A DNA stretch of 64,000 bases, taken from assembly GCA_019638475.1 (NCBI GenBank), contig JAHBTR010000007.1, positions 62,001-126,000 of the forward strand. Direction: 5' to 3'. The notes beneath the pieces were generated by a model. The model did no database searches. It was not told where the DNA came from and saw only the letters and a program-made list of their open reading frames with translations. Position 1 is the first letter of the stretch, and each line of letters begins with the position of its first letter. Shown piece by piece: positions 45,392 through 54,611 of this stretch. Both the position numbers and the translations under genes were made by a program. Source of the DNA: Chitinophagaceae bacterium (GTDB lineage: Bacteria; Bacteroidota; Bacteroidia; Chitinophagales; Chitinophagaceae).

Positions 45392-45630
45392 ATGTTGTAT
45401 GTTATATGTTGAGTTTTAAATGTTGAATGTTATATGCTGAATATTTTTATTTTAAAACTCATAATTCATAACTAGTTAATGGTTAATGGGGTTTGAGGGT
45501 AGTAAAATTAGTAATTTATCATACAACACATAACATTCAACATTGCAAATTCCGTCTGACCGAAACGGTCTGACGGAATTTATTCTATCATTCAATATAC
45601 ATCATTCAACATTTAACATTCATAATTCAT
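45392..45630. repeat. heptamer tandem arrays around a hairpin
   Basis: Left of the hairpin, ATGTTGT, ATGTTAT and ATGTTGA units (45392-45440) are followed by AATGGTT- and TTTGAGG-type units. Right of it are CATTCAA, CATTTAA and CATTCAT units (45603-45630), which resemble the reverse complement of the left units. Nearly the whole gap between coaD and the upstream gene keeps a 7-nt phase. Confidence 0.7.
45547..45581. repeat. perfect 16-bp inverted repeat (hairpin)
   Basis: Arms of 16 nt (AAATTCCGTCTGACCG and CGGTCTGACGGAATTT) surround AAA. It is much more G+C-rich than its surroundings. It lies downstream of the type B T9SS cargo gene and could terminate it, but its sequence resembles a repeated intergenic palindrome more than a plain terminator. 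Confidence 0.8.
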
Positions 45631-45637
45631 ACTTGCT

Positions 45638-48292
45638 CTATCTAATCAGTACTACTGTTCCTTTTTTAAATACTATTTTACCCGTATAATCAACTCCTTG
45701 TGCTGCAAAAACATAAGTACCACTTGCTTGTGGAACGCCTCCAACATTTCCATCCCATCCTTTCATGTATTCTTTTGTTTCATAAATTAATTGTCCTAAG
45801 CGATTGTATATTCTAAAAAAGTCAATTCTTGTAATGCCTACAGGTATTGGTTTTAGTATATCATTTTTTCCATCATTATTAGGTGTAAATGCAGTAGGTA
45901 TAAAAATATCGGGTTGTGTTTTAAATATTTTTACTACAATTTCATCTTCTCCTTTACAACCTTCAGGTCTTGTTACTACTACTTTATATTTTATAGAATC
46001 TGTATTAATATTTAGTGTAGCAGTTGGGTTAGCAATAGAAGGATTATTTAAACCTGTGCTTGGTGTCCAATGAAAAATACTTGCAATAGGTATAGTACTT
46101 GTAATGGTATTTAATTGCAATGGCTGATTACGCACTACAGCAGTGTCATTTCCTGCAAATACTTCTACTTTTGGTATTACTTCTATTAATACAGAATCGG
46201 TTGTTGGTTTTGGACAACCCAATGTATCATTTGCAGTAAGATAATAGTAAGTTGTTTGTGCAGGCTTTACAGTTGGTGTAAGTGAATGTTCATTAGTAAT
46301 ATCTGTTGTAGGTAACCAGCTAAAAGTACTGCCCACAATATTGGCAGTTAATTTTATACTATCTCCATAACAAATAGCAGGTACAGTATTTATCTGTGCT
46401 TGAGGGTAAGGAATAGTAGTAATCAGTACTGAATCTTTATCTTGACATTTACCTAAATTGGCAGTAACATAATATTGGGTAGTAGTAGTTGGTTTTACTA
46501 AAGGATATTTTTCAGGAGCCACCACTTCTCCAGTTGATGCTGTCCATATATAACTGAGAGCATGGCTATTAGGGTTTAATCTAAATTCATCTGTTAAACA
46601 AACTGTAGAATCTGCACCTGCATTTACTGTTATAAAATCTAATACATTTACTGTAATAGAGTCTTTGCTGATACAGCCATCATCATTTACTGTAACTACA
46701 TAGGTAGTAGTATCTTTTGGATAAACTAATGGATTGGCTGAATTTGCATTTAGTATATTGTAATTGGGTGTCCATGTAATATTTCCAGTAGTATTAGCTA
46801 TTAATGGTAATGTATCTATACTGCATATTAAAGTATCTTTAAAAGGTAAGTTAATAATAGGTAAATCTCTTACAGTAAATACTTTTGTTACAGTATCTAA
46901 ACAGCCTTTACTATTACCAGATTGTAGGGTAACTGTATATGTGCCAGAAGAAGGAAATAACCAAGATGAATCTTTATTAATTGCTGTATCGGCTGTTGTA
47001 GTTAAATCGCCAAAATTCCAGTTCCAAGTATTTACTACACCATATACTGTTGTAGTAGCATCAAAAAATTTAATAGGCGAAACAACACATGAACCTTGAA
47101 CAGTGATACCAGGTTTAAACCCTGGGTAAACATATACATATTTATAAGAAGAATCTTGACAGCCCCCAGTAGCAGTAACTTTTAGCATGATTAAAAATTT
47201 TCCTGTATCTGTATAAGTATAGGTTGGTGTTGGTGCAGTAGAAGTATTGCCATCGCCAAAATTCCATAAATAAGAAATAATAGAAGCGTTTGGAGATTGA
47301 TTTTCAAAATGGTAAGTTAATCCATCACATGTTCTATCATCTGGTCCTGCATCTGGTTTTACAGTAGAGCAATTAGCTACTCTTAATATCATATCTTTTC
47401 TATGTTCATTAATTAAAACGCCATCTCTCCATTCTTCTACAGTAACACATACTACATATTTTCCTGCTACTGGTGGTGCAATACCTTTTATGATGCCTGT
47501 ATATTCATTAATAGTAGCTCCTGTACCAAAAGGATTGGTAGGACTGTATGGAGAAGGATAAACCAATGATGTAGGACTAAGCACTTGTGGTGGTGCGGGT
47601 GAAGGATTTGGATTGGGTCCATTTTGTCCATCATAAGCTGGGCTTAATTTATAGGCTAATGAATCGCCATCGGCATCTGTAGCACTAAAGTCTAAAATAA
47701 AATCAGCACTAATACATACAGTATTGGTATCTCTTACAGCAAATTTTGGACAATTATTATTTCCTATGGGTAATTGATTTGTGCCAGGAATTTTTGTAGT
47801 AAATGTAGCACCCATTTGAGATGATGGGTTAGAGACATTGGTTATAGCTGTTCGAGTATATCTAATCCAAGATAATGTATAACCTTCGGCAGTTTTGGGT
47901 AAATCTATTGTTGCTCTCCATGTTCCTATTTGATAACAAACATTTATAAAAGGTAATAAACAAGGATTTGCTCCTTGTGTATTTTGAACAATAGGAGGGG
48001 TGCCAGAAAATTGTTGGGTTAATTGTCTGGTTGTTACTAATGTTAAACCATTGTTGCTATAAATTCCAATAGTTACATTTTCTCCATCTAAGCCTGCAAA
48101 GTTTGGACCCACAGGACCACATTCTCTAAACAAACGCATAGTAACCATATACCTGTCAGTATTATTATCTCCAGGTCCTACATATTCATAATAGAGTTCT
48201 CCACCTGATATATGTGTAGCATAAGAAACAACATTAAACACTACCAACATCAAGCATGTAAATAATAATTTCTTCATTGTTTTATTTTCCAA
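45638..48292 (-). CDS. T9SS type B sorting-domain protein with PKD domains
   Basis: The 884-residue surface or secreted protein has a signal peptide (ending near SYATHISGG, residue 25) and an N-terminal domain typical of Bacteroidota gliding-associated proteins (SGGELYYEYVGPGDNN). At least two PKD-like domains follow (about 320-400 and 405-475) with YLWNFGDGNTSTAPTPTYTY and WNWNFGDLTT. Several Ig/PKD-like repeats of about 75-85 residues come next, each ending in a pattern like TTTQYYVTAN. The C-terminus (about 795-884) is the gliding motility-associated, type B sorting domain: PTAFTPNNDGKND, FRIYNRLGQLIYE and GWDGNVGGVPQASGTYVF. It is a likely cargo of type IX secretion, possibly an adhesin. 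Confidence 0.9.
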   Translation of the reverse strand: MENKTMKKLLFTCLMLVVFNVVSYATHISGGELYYEYVGPGDNNTDRYMVTMRLFRECGPVGPNFAGLDGENVTIGIYSNNGLTLVTTRQLTQQFSGTPPIVQNTQGANPCLLPFINVCYQIGTWRATIDLPKTAEGYTLSWIRYTRTAITNVSNPSSQMGATFTTKIPGTNQLPIGNNNCPKFAVRDTNTVCISADFILDFSATDADGDSLAYKLSPAYDGQNGPNPNPSPAPPQVLSPTSLVYPSPYSPTNPFGTGATINEYTGIIKGIAPPVAGKYVVCVTVEEWRDGVLINEHRKDMILRVANCSTVKPDAGPDDRTCDGLTYHFENQSPNASIISYLWNFGDGNTSTAPTPTYTYTDTGKFLIMLKVTATGGCQDSSYKYVYVYPGFKPGITVQGSCVVSPIKFFDATTTVYGVVNTWNWNFGDLTTTADTAINKDSSWLFPSSGTYTVTLQSGNSKGCLDTVTKVFTVRDLPIINLPFKDTLICSIDTLPLIANTTGNITWTPNYNILNANSANPLVYPKDTTTYVVTVNDDGCISKDSITVNVLDFITVNAGADSTVCLTDEFRLNPNSHALSYIWTASTGEVVAPEKYPLVKPTTTTQYYVTANLGKCQDKDSVLITTIPYPQAQINTVPAICYGDSIKLTANIVGSTFSWLPTTDITNEHSLTPTVKPAQTTYYYLTANDTLGCPKPTTDSVLIEVIPKVEVFAGNDTAVVRNQPLQLNTITSTIPIASIFHWTPSTGLNNPSIANPTATLNINTDSIKYKVVVTRPEGCKGEDEIVVKIFKTQPDIFIPTAFTPNNDGKNDILKPIPVGITRIDFFRIYNRLGQLIYETKEYMKGWDGNVGGVPQASGTYVFAAQGVDYTGKIVFKKGTVVLIR

Positions 48293-48384
48293 ATATTAAA
48301 AATATAAAAGTATTAATAGTTATACGAATTTGATTTCCAAAATAGACCACTCTTTTTCCGTATAATGCCGATGCTATAGTTGTT

Positions 48385-48405
48385 TAGACCAATTTTATTG
48401 GTCTA
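48385..48405. terminator. palindromic hairpin after the lnt-hydrolase operon
   Basis: TAGACCAAT pairs perfectly with ATTGGTCTA around TTT. It stands 127 nt beyond the hydrolase stop and upstream of the sorting-domain gene. No long T-run follows, so it could also be an operator for the downstream gene. Confidence 0.45.
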
Positions 48406-48531
48406 TTACAAATATGCTTTTGGTATTATAAGGGTAGAGCTATTTTTTTTAACACCGCAATAATAAAAGATAATTTAATACTATAAGAACATTTTTGATA
48501 GGCTTATGCTGCCTAAAAATATTGTAAAGAA

Positions 48532-49368
48532 TTATCTATTGATAAATTGAAGTAGATATTCGTTCATTTTATTAGTAGCTTCCCACATACCCATGTGTCC
48601 TACTTTTTCTAAAACATGTATATAACATTGCTGAGGCACAGTGGCTTGTTCTATAATATCATTTATTGGAGCTACTGTATCTTCTGTACCTGCAATAAGC
48701 ATGATAGGTACTTTACTTTCTTTTAAAATATGTCTTCTATCTGGTCTATTATGCATAGCAAAATAATATTGTTGCAAAGCATCTTTCTCAAACAACTTTG
48801 ATGTTTCTATCAACTCATTTATTTTTTCAGGGTATGCTTGTTTAAATGCTTCTCCAAACAAATTAGGAATAACTGTTTTTAAAAAAGCATAACAGCCATA
48901 TTCTTCTACCATCTCTATTCCTTTTATTCTATTTTCTTTTTTTGTTTCATTATCTGCATAAGCAGTACTATGAATTAATCCAAAAGCATTCAATAAATTA
49001 TTGTGCCTTTCTGCAAAAGCCATAGTAATATAACCACCCATACTATGACCTAATAAGGTACAAGAATATATTTTTTCATGTGCTAATAAAGTTGCTATAC
49101 AATCTGCATAATCATTGAGAGATGCAGGGTAATTTACTGAAACAGTAAGATTATTTTTTTCTTCCGAATTTTTTAATAAAGTACTATTACCACTACCTGG
49201 CAAATCTGGAATAATCAATAAACAATGTTCTTGCAAATAATCAATTTGTTGGGTATAAATAGCAGATGTTTCGCCAAAGCCATGCAGTAACACAACAGGC
49301 TTTCCTTGTCCTTGAACAGAATAAGCTATTGCACTGTTTTTATAGTTGAATGTTTTATACATACTCAT
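48532..49368 (-). CDS. alpha/beta hydrolase
   Basis: The 278-residue protein has the alpha/beta hydrolase landmarks: oxyanion-hole VVLLHGFGETSAIY (about 25-38), nucleophile elbow LLGHSMGGYI with the Ser (about 100-109), acidic residue in AGTEDTVAP (about 226-234) and catalytic His in KVGHMGMWE (about 255-263). There is no signal peptide, so it is cytosolic. Its ATG overlaps the lnt stop by 4 nt (ATGA), which suggests translational coupling with lnt. The substrate is unknown; an esterase or lipase-like role on acyl chains would fit the neighbour but is only inference. Confidence 0.88.
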   Translation of the reverse strand: MSMYKTFNYKNSAIAYSVQGQGKPVVLLHGFGETSAIYTQQIDYLQEHCLLIIPDLPGSGNSTLLKNSEEKNNLTVSVNYPASLNDYADCIATLLAHEKIYSCTLLGHSMGGYITMAFAERHNNLLNAFGLIHSTAYADNETKKENRIKGIEMVEEYGCYAFLKTVIPNLFGEAFKQAYPEKINELIETSKLFEKDALQQYYFAMHNRPDRRHILKESKVPIMLIAGTEDTVAPINDIIEQATVPQQCYIHVLEKVGHMGMWEATNKMNEYLLQFINR

Positions 49369-50966
49369 AATGATTGAGAAGATATGTTGTTTTTTCTATT
49401 GTTTATTTTTGCTACAACTTGCCAAATAAGTATTAGCACAGCCAATACAGAAAATATTTTATACAAATAATCGCCATGGCGAACATAAAATGTTTTATTG
49501 TTATTTGGTGCAGGTAAATTGTATTGTAAACTTCCTGCTTTATCCCAACCTTCAGTTATGATTATTTGTCCATAAGGATTAATTACAGCACTGATGCCTG
49601 TATTAGCACTACGAACAACCCAACGTCTTGTTTCAATAGCCCTTAATTTGGCATAAGCTAAGTGTTGTTTATGTCCTGCTGTATTGCCCCACCAACCATC
49701 ATTGGTTATGATGGCTATTAAGTTTGCACCTTTTTGTACATAAGAAGCTACATAAGCTCCATAAATACTTTCATAACAAATAATAGGTGCTGCAATAAAA
49801 GGGCTTTCAGCAATTTGAAAAGTGGTAGCTGCTGTATCTTTTGCATAACCACCAGTAGTGCCTCCAAATTTTTCAAACAATGGTGCTAATATTTTTAAAA
49901 AAGAAGGCAATGTTTCTACACCTGGCACTAATTTACTTTTAAAATAGAGTTGCATAGGTGCTTTACTGTTTAATGCAATAGCTGCATTATAACTTTCATA
50001 ATAAAAACCTTGTGTTGTTTTTTGTGTGTATTGTGTAGGCTCTGTAAATGTTTTATAAGTTTCTACGCCTGTAAGCAAAGTAATGTGTGGGTGGCGATGT
50101 ATAAAAGCAAAAACTGCCTGATAAACTGGTGCAGTTGTTATATCATTCAAAGCTATTTGAGCACTTAAAGCAGTTTCTGACCATACTACAAGTTTGGTAT
50201 TTTCATCTATTTTTTTTTCAGATAAATCTATGAGTTTTTTTATCTGACTACTTGTAGATGTTTGTTCAAACTTTTGATAAGGGTCTATATTGGGTTGAAC
50301 AATAACAACATTATCTTGAGTATTATTGTTATCTACATCATGTTGCAATAAACTAATAGAAATAGCAGCAGGCAGTATGATTAATAACATTAATACTGTT
50401 ATTCTTTTTATTGTCCATTGTATTGTTATTGATGTGTTTTGTTTTATTTTTTTCCATATATCATACAATAAAATATTGATTACAAAAACCCACAATGTAC
50501 CACCACCAATACCTGTATATTCATACCATTGAACCCAATTTGTTTTTTCTGCAAAAGCATTACCTATACTAAGCCAGGGCCAACTCAATTCCCAATTAAG
50601 ATGTATATATTCAAACAACATCCAAAAGGCAATGAGTGAAATATAACCAATATAATGACCAGATTTCTTTTTAATATTAATATAACCCCACCAAGGCACA
50701 TACATTAATAAACTATTGGCTGCAATAGCAAAAATGCTTCCTATATCTGTACTATTCCATATCCACCAAGTAGTACAAACATTCCAAATAAAAAGGGTAA
50801 GAAATGCTAAACCAAAAAAAGCATTTTTATTATTTACTTTATCTGCAATAAACAGTAAAGGAATCCATGCAAAAAAAATACAAAAAGCAAAAGGCAATGG
50901 AGACCATGCAATAAATAATAAAATACCCGACAAAATACTTAATCCTATATGTGTTAATTTTTGCAC
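49365..50966 (-). CDS. lnt: apolipoprotein N-acyltransferase
   Basis: Lnt adds the third acyl chain to lipoproteins at the inner membrane. The 533-residue protein has about seven hydrophobic helices (six in the first 200 residues and one at the C-terminus) and a nitrilase-type domain between. The catalytic triad is visible as Glu in LVVWSETALS (about 258-267), Lys in YFKSKLVPGVE (about 342-352) and Cys in APIICYESIYG (about 391-401). The length is close to the family's 500-540. It is the first gene of a two-gene leftward operon with the alpha/beta hydrolase. Confidence 0.93.
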   Translation of the reverse strand: MQKLTHIGLSILSGILLFIAWSPLPFAFCIFFAWIPLLFIADKVNNKNAFFGLAFLTLFIWNVCTTWWIWNSTDIGSIFAIAANSLLMYVPWWGYINIKKKSGHYIGYISLIAFWMLFEYIHLNWELSWPWLSIGNAFAEKTNWVQWYEYTGIGGGTLWVFVINILLYDIWKKIKQNTSITIQWTIKRITVLMLLIILPAAISISLLQHDVDNNNTQDNVVIVQPNIDPYQKFEQTSTSSQIKKLIDLSEKKIDENTKLVVWSETALSAQIALNDITTAPVYQAVFAFIHRHPHITLLTGVETYKTFTEPTQYTQKTTQGFYYESYNAAIALNSKAPMQLYFKSKLVPGVETLPSFLKILAPLFEKFGGTTGGYAKDTAATTFQIAESPFIAAPIICYESIYGAYVASYVQKGANLIAIITNDGWWGNTAGHKQHLAYAKLRAIETRRWVVRSANTGISAVINPYGQIIITEGWDKAGSLQYNLPAPNNNKTFYVRHGDYLYKIFSVLAVLILIWQVVAKINNRKNNISSQSL

Positions 50967-51253
50967 AGAATAATTTTTAGTGGTGAAAGTTCGGAAAAAA
51001 TAATGTCTATTGAGGTAAAAATGTAAACTTGTATTTTAGTGTATAGCATTTTAATTGAAATTTATATTCAAATATAGTATGATGAGGCTATTAATAGAAG
51101 ATTACTAATGGCAGTATTTAATCAACTACTTTTGCTATCCAATTATAAAGTCTTAATATTGTCGGTTAAATTTAAAACAATGATTGATATTGAATACCAA
51201 TTTTCATTAAGAAAAATGGGTTATTTGATAACAATAAATTAAATAGAGTACTT

Positions 51254-52237
51254 ATGAGTAGTAGTGTTACAAATATTGGAGTACTTACTTCTGGAGGTGA
51301 TAGCCCTGGTATGAATGCAGCTATAAGAGCTGTTGTAAGAACAGGCATTTATCATGGTTTAGGTGTATATGGTATAATGAGAGGATATGCAGGAATGATA
51401 GAAGATGATATTATAAAAATGGATAGCAGAAGTGTTGCAAATATTATACAACGTGGTGGTACTATACTTAAAACAGCAAGAAGCAAAGATTTTTTAGAAT
51501 ATGCTGGTAGAGAAAAAGCATACCATAATTTAAAGAAACATAGTATAGATGGTTTAGTAATTATTGGTGGCGATGGTAGTTTTCGTGGAGCACAACAATT
51601 TTCTAAAGATTTTGATATTCCTTGTATTGGTTTACCTGGCACGATAGATAAAGATATAGCAGGTAGCGATACTACTATTGGTTTTGATACAGCAGTAAAT
51701 ACTGCAGTACAAGCAATAGACAAAATAAGAGATACCATGGATGCACATGACAGACTTTTTATTGTAGAAGTGATGGGTAGAGATGCTGGTTATATAGCAC
51801 TACATAGTGGTATAGCTACAGGTGCAGAAAATATTTTAATTCCAGAAACACAAACTAATATGGAAGAAATTATTTGCTCTCTTACCGAAAAAGAAAAAAG
51901 AAAAAAATTAGTAAACCTTATTGTAGTAGCAGAAGGAGATGACTTTGGTGGTGCAAATAAAGTGGCTACTGCTATCAAAGAAAGAATACCTACTGCCGAT
52001 ATTAGGGTTTGTGTTTTAGGACATATACAACGTGGTGGTTCTCCTACCTGTCAAGATAGATTAATTGCCAGCCACATGGGCTATTATGCAGTAGAAAGTT
52101 TAATTAGTGGTAAAAGAAATGTTATGGTTGGTGTTATTAATAATAAAATTTATTACACACCATTAGATGAAGCTGTAAAACAAAAACAAAAAATTGGACA
52201 AGAATGGATGAAGATTGTAAAAATTCTTACATCTTAA
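51254..52237 (+). CDS. pfkA: 6-phosphofructokinase
   Basis: The ATP-dependent kinase makes fructose 1,6-bisphosphate. The 327-residue protein shows LTSGGDSPGMNAAIRAVVR (about 11-29), IIGGDGSFRGAQQF (about 99-112), the catalytic GLPGTIDKDIAGSDTTIGF (about 123-141) and VEVMGRDAGYIALHSG (about 169-184). It is the typical bacterial ATP-PFK rather than the PPi-dependent type, because GGDGS is followed by the ATP-type residues. The pyruvate kinase gene begins 34 nt downstream, so the two control steps of glycolysis form one operon. Confidence 0.95.
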   Translation: MSSSVTNIGVLTSGGDSPGMNAAIRAVVRTGIYHGLGVYGIMRGYAGMIEDDIIKMDSRSVANIIQRGGTILKTARSKDFLEYAGREKAYHNLKKHSIDGLVIIGGDGSFRGAQQFSKDFDIPCIGLPGTIDKDIAGSDTTIGFDTAVNTAVQAIDKIRDTMDAHDRLFIVEVMGRDAGYIALHSGIATGAENILIPETQTNMEEIICSLTEKEKRKKLVNLIVVAEGDDFGGANKVATAIKERIPTADIRVCVLGHIQRGGSPTCQDRLIASHMGYYAVESLISGKRNVMVGVINNKIYYTPLDEAVKQKQKIGQEWMKIVKILTS

Positions 52238-52271
52238 AAAATAAAAAAAAGTAAAGCATTAAAAAATTATT

Positions 52272-53762
52272 ATGAGTGAAAAAATATTAAAATATCTGCA
52301 TACCCACATGGATAAACAAGCAGCTATCAAACACATGTCTCATCGTACAAAAATTGTAGCTACTATAGGTCCTGCTTGCGATACTTATGAAAAATTATTA
52401 GAACTTGTACAAACTGGTGTAAACGTTTTTCGTTTAAACTTTTCTCACGGCACTCTTGAAGATAAAGCAGTTGTTATTGAACACATACGAAACATTAATA
52501 AAACCCAACCATTCAATATTTCTATACTTGCAGATTTGCAAGGTCCTAAACTTCGTATAGGAGAAATTGAAAACAATGAACTACTTCTTAAAGAAGGAGA
52601 TATATTAACCTTTACTAACAAAAAATGTATTGGTAATAAAGAAAGAATTTATGTTAGCTATCCCAACTTATCAGATGATATACAAATTGGCAATATTATA
52701 TTAATAGATGATGGAAAAATAGAAGTTAAAGTAGTTGATTTTACAAGCGAAAAAGATGTAAAAGTGGAGGTAATTATCGGCGGTATTTTATCATCAAAAA
52801 AAGGTATTAATTTACCCGATACCAAAATTTCACTTCCTGCTCTTACAGAAAAAGATTTAGTAGATTTAGATTTTATTATAGAACAAAAATGCGATTGGGT
52901 AGCACTTAGCTTTGTTCGTAGTGTAAAAGATATTGTTATTCTAAGAAGTAAATTAGATGAACGAAAAAGTAAAACTAAAATTATTGCCAAAATTGAAAAA
53001 CCAGAGGCATTAAACAATATTAGAGATATTGTGATAGAAAGCGATGCTATTATGATTGCCAGAGGAGATTTAGGTGTAGAGCTGCCTGTAGAAAAAGTGC
53101 CTTTAATACAAAGAGAACTTATTAGAAAATGCTTACACAGAGCCAAACCTGTTATTGTAGCTACACAAATGATGGAAAGCATGATAGACCATGTAAAACC
53201 CAACAGAAGTGAAATTACAGATGTGGCTAATGCTGTTTTAGAAGGTGCAGATGCTGTAATGCTTAGTGGAGAAACTGCTGTTGGTCATCATCCTTCTTTG
53301 GTGGTGGAAACAATGAGAAAAATTATTATGCAGGTAGAGCAAACTGAATATCGCTACAATAGAGAATATGATTTAATGCCACAGCCGCACTCTCCTTCTT
53401 TTTTAAGTGATGCTATTTGTTACAATGCTTGTAAAATAGCAAGAGATGTAAATGCTGATGCTTTAATTGGTATGACACAAAGTGGTTATACAGGATTTAT
53501 GCTTAGTAGCTTTAGACCAAGTTCTCCTTTGTATGTTTTTTCAAAAGAAAAAAGTTTAATTAATCAATTAAGTCTTAGTTGGGGTATAAGGGCTTTTTAT
53601 TATGATGAAGAAGAAAGTGTAGATGGTATTATTACAGACCAAATAAATATTTTAAAAGAAAGAGGATTTTTGCAACCAGGCAATATAGTTATTAATACAG
53701 GAAGCACTCCAGTATCATTACACCTTCCAACCAACATGATAAAAATTACCAAAGTAATCTAA
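52272..53762 (+). CDS. pyk: pyruvate kinase
   Basis: Pyruvate kinase makes pyruvate and ATP from phosphoenolpyruvate. The 496-residue protein has TKIVATIGPACD (about 26-37), FRLNFSHG (about 53-60), ILADLQGPKLRIGEI, the IAKIEKPEALNNI signature (about 237-249) containing the catalytic Lys, and MIARGDLGVELP (about 259-270). A C-terminal regulatory domain is present. Homologues often begin near TKIVAT, so MSHRTKIVAT (52335) is a possible start; the longer ATG at 52272 is kept because the extension is well formed. It is co-transcribed with pfkA. Confidence 0.95.
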   Translation: MSEKILKYLHTHMDKQAAIKHMSHRTKIVATIGPACDTYEKLLELVQTGVNVFRLNFSHGTLEDKAVVIEHIRNINKTQPFNISILADLQGPKLRIGEIENNELLLKEGDILTFTNKKCIGNKERIYVSYPNLSDDIQIGNIILIDDGKIEVKVVDFTSEKDVKVEVIIGGILSSKKGINLPDTKISLPALTEKDLVDLDFIIEQKCDWVALSFVRSVKDIVILRSKLDERKSKTKIIAKIEKPEALNNIRDIVIESDAIMIARGDLGVELPVEKVPLIQRELIRKCLHRAKPVIVATQMMESMIDHVKPNRSEITDVANAVLEGADAVMLSGETAVGHHPSLVVETMRKIIMQVEQTEYRYNREYDLMPQPHSPSFLSDAICYNACKIARDVNADALIGMTQSGYTGFMLSSFRPSSPLYVFSKEKSLINQLSLSWGIRAFYYDEEESVDGIITDQINILKERGFLQPGNIVINTGSTPVSLHLPTNMIKITKVI

Positions 53763-53789
53763 CAATATACACCTTTAAAAATTTAATAT

Positions 53790-54593
53790 ATGCGTAATAC
53801 TATTATTCTTGTTGCACTATTTTTTATTGCATGCAAAACAACGCAACAACCAGCATCAAACACACAGCCAATGCAGCCTGAAAATGTAAGCCTAAATGGT
53901 AAATTATTTTCAAGCCTTTTTCAACAAAGAGCTGCCGAATATCGTGCTTTATGTTATCAAGCATACAATGCTGCACGTTTTACAATTAGTAATTACAAAC
54001 CCAGTAGCCACAAGCCTCTTGCAATAATTACTGATATTGATGAAACCTTACTCAATAATAGCCCTTATGCAGTGCATCAGGCTTATTCAGGAAAAGAATA
54101 TGATTTAAAAAGTTGGTACGAATGGACAAATAAATCTTCTGCAGATACTATGCCTGGTGCTGCTTCTTTTCTTAATTATTGCTTACAACAAAATGTGCAT
54201 GTATTTTATATTACTAATAGAGATGAAGTAGAACGTGCTGCTACTATTAACAACTTAAAAAAATTCAACCTTCCTTATGCAGATGATACACACCTTATAC
54301 TAAAACAAAATGTTTCAAGCAAAGAACAACGCCGTCAAAATGTTTTAGCAAATTATGAAGTAATACTTTTTATGGGAGATAATCTTGCAGACTTTAATAT
54401 GTTATTTGACAAAAAAACAGAAACAGAACGTGCTAATAATGTTGATTTATTATCATCAGAGTTTGGAAAAAAATTTATTGTACTGCCAAATGCTAATTAT
54501 GGAGATTGGGAATCTGCATTATACCAATACAAATACAATTATACTCAAGCACAAAAAGATAGTATTATGAAAGCTGTTTTAAAAGGATATTAA
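53790..54593 (+). CDS. lipoprotein e(P4)-type 5'-nucleotidase / class C acid phosphatase
   Basis: A lipoprotein signal peptide with lipobox LFFIAC places the protein on a membrane facing the periplasm or outside; the lipidated Cys is residue 15. The HAD fold shows AIITDIDETLLNNSPYAV with the DxDxT nucleophile motif (about residues 81-94), VFYITNRDEVER, and the acidic pair in LFMGDNLADFN (about 195-205). The 267-residue length fits the e(P4) family, which dephosphorylates nucleotides outside the cell to allow uptake. It lies 27 nt after pyk on the same strand but has no functional tie to glycolysis. Confidence 0.9.
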   Translation: MRNTIILVALFFIACKTTQQPASNTQPMQPENVSLNGKLFSSLFQQRAAEYRALCYQAYNAARFTISNYKPSSHKPLAIITDIDETLLNNSPYAVHQAYSGKEYDLKSWYEWTNKSSADTMPGAASFLNYCLQQNVHVFYITNRDEVERAATINNLKKFNLPYADDTHLILKQNVSSKEQRRQNVLANYEVILFMGDNLADFNMLFDKKTETERANNVDLLSSEFGKKFIVLPNANYGDWESALYQYKYNYTQAQKDSIMKAVLKGY

Positions 54594-54611
54594 TAGATAA
54601 AAACTGTTGCT

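Noticed and set aside
45547..45581. Operator of coaD
   Set aside because: It lies about 170 nt upstream of the coaD start and immediately downstream of the sorting-domain gene, so a repeat or terminator role is more likely.
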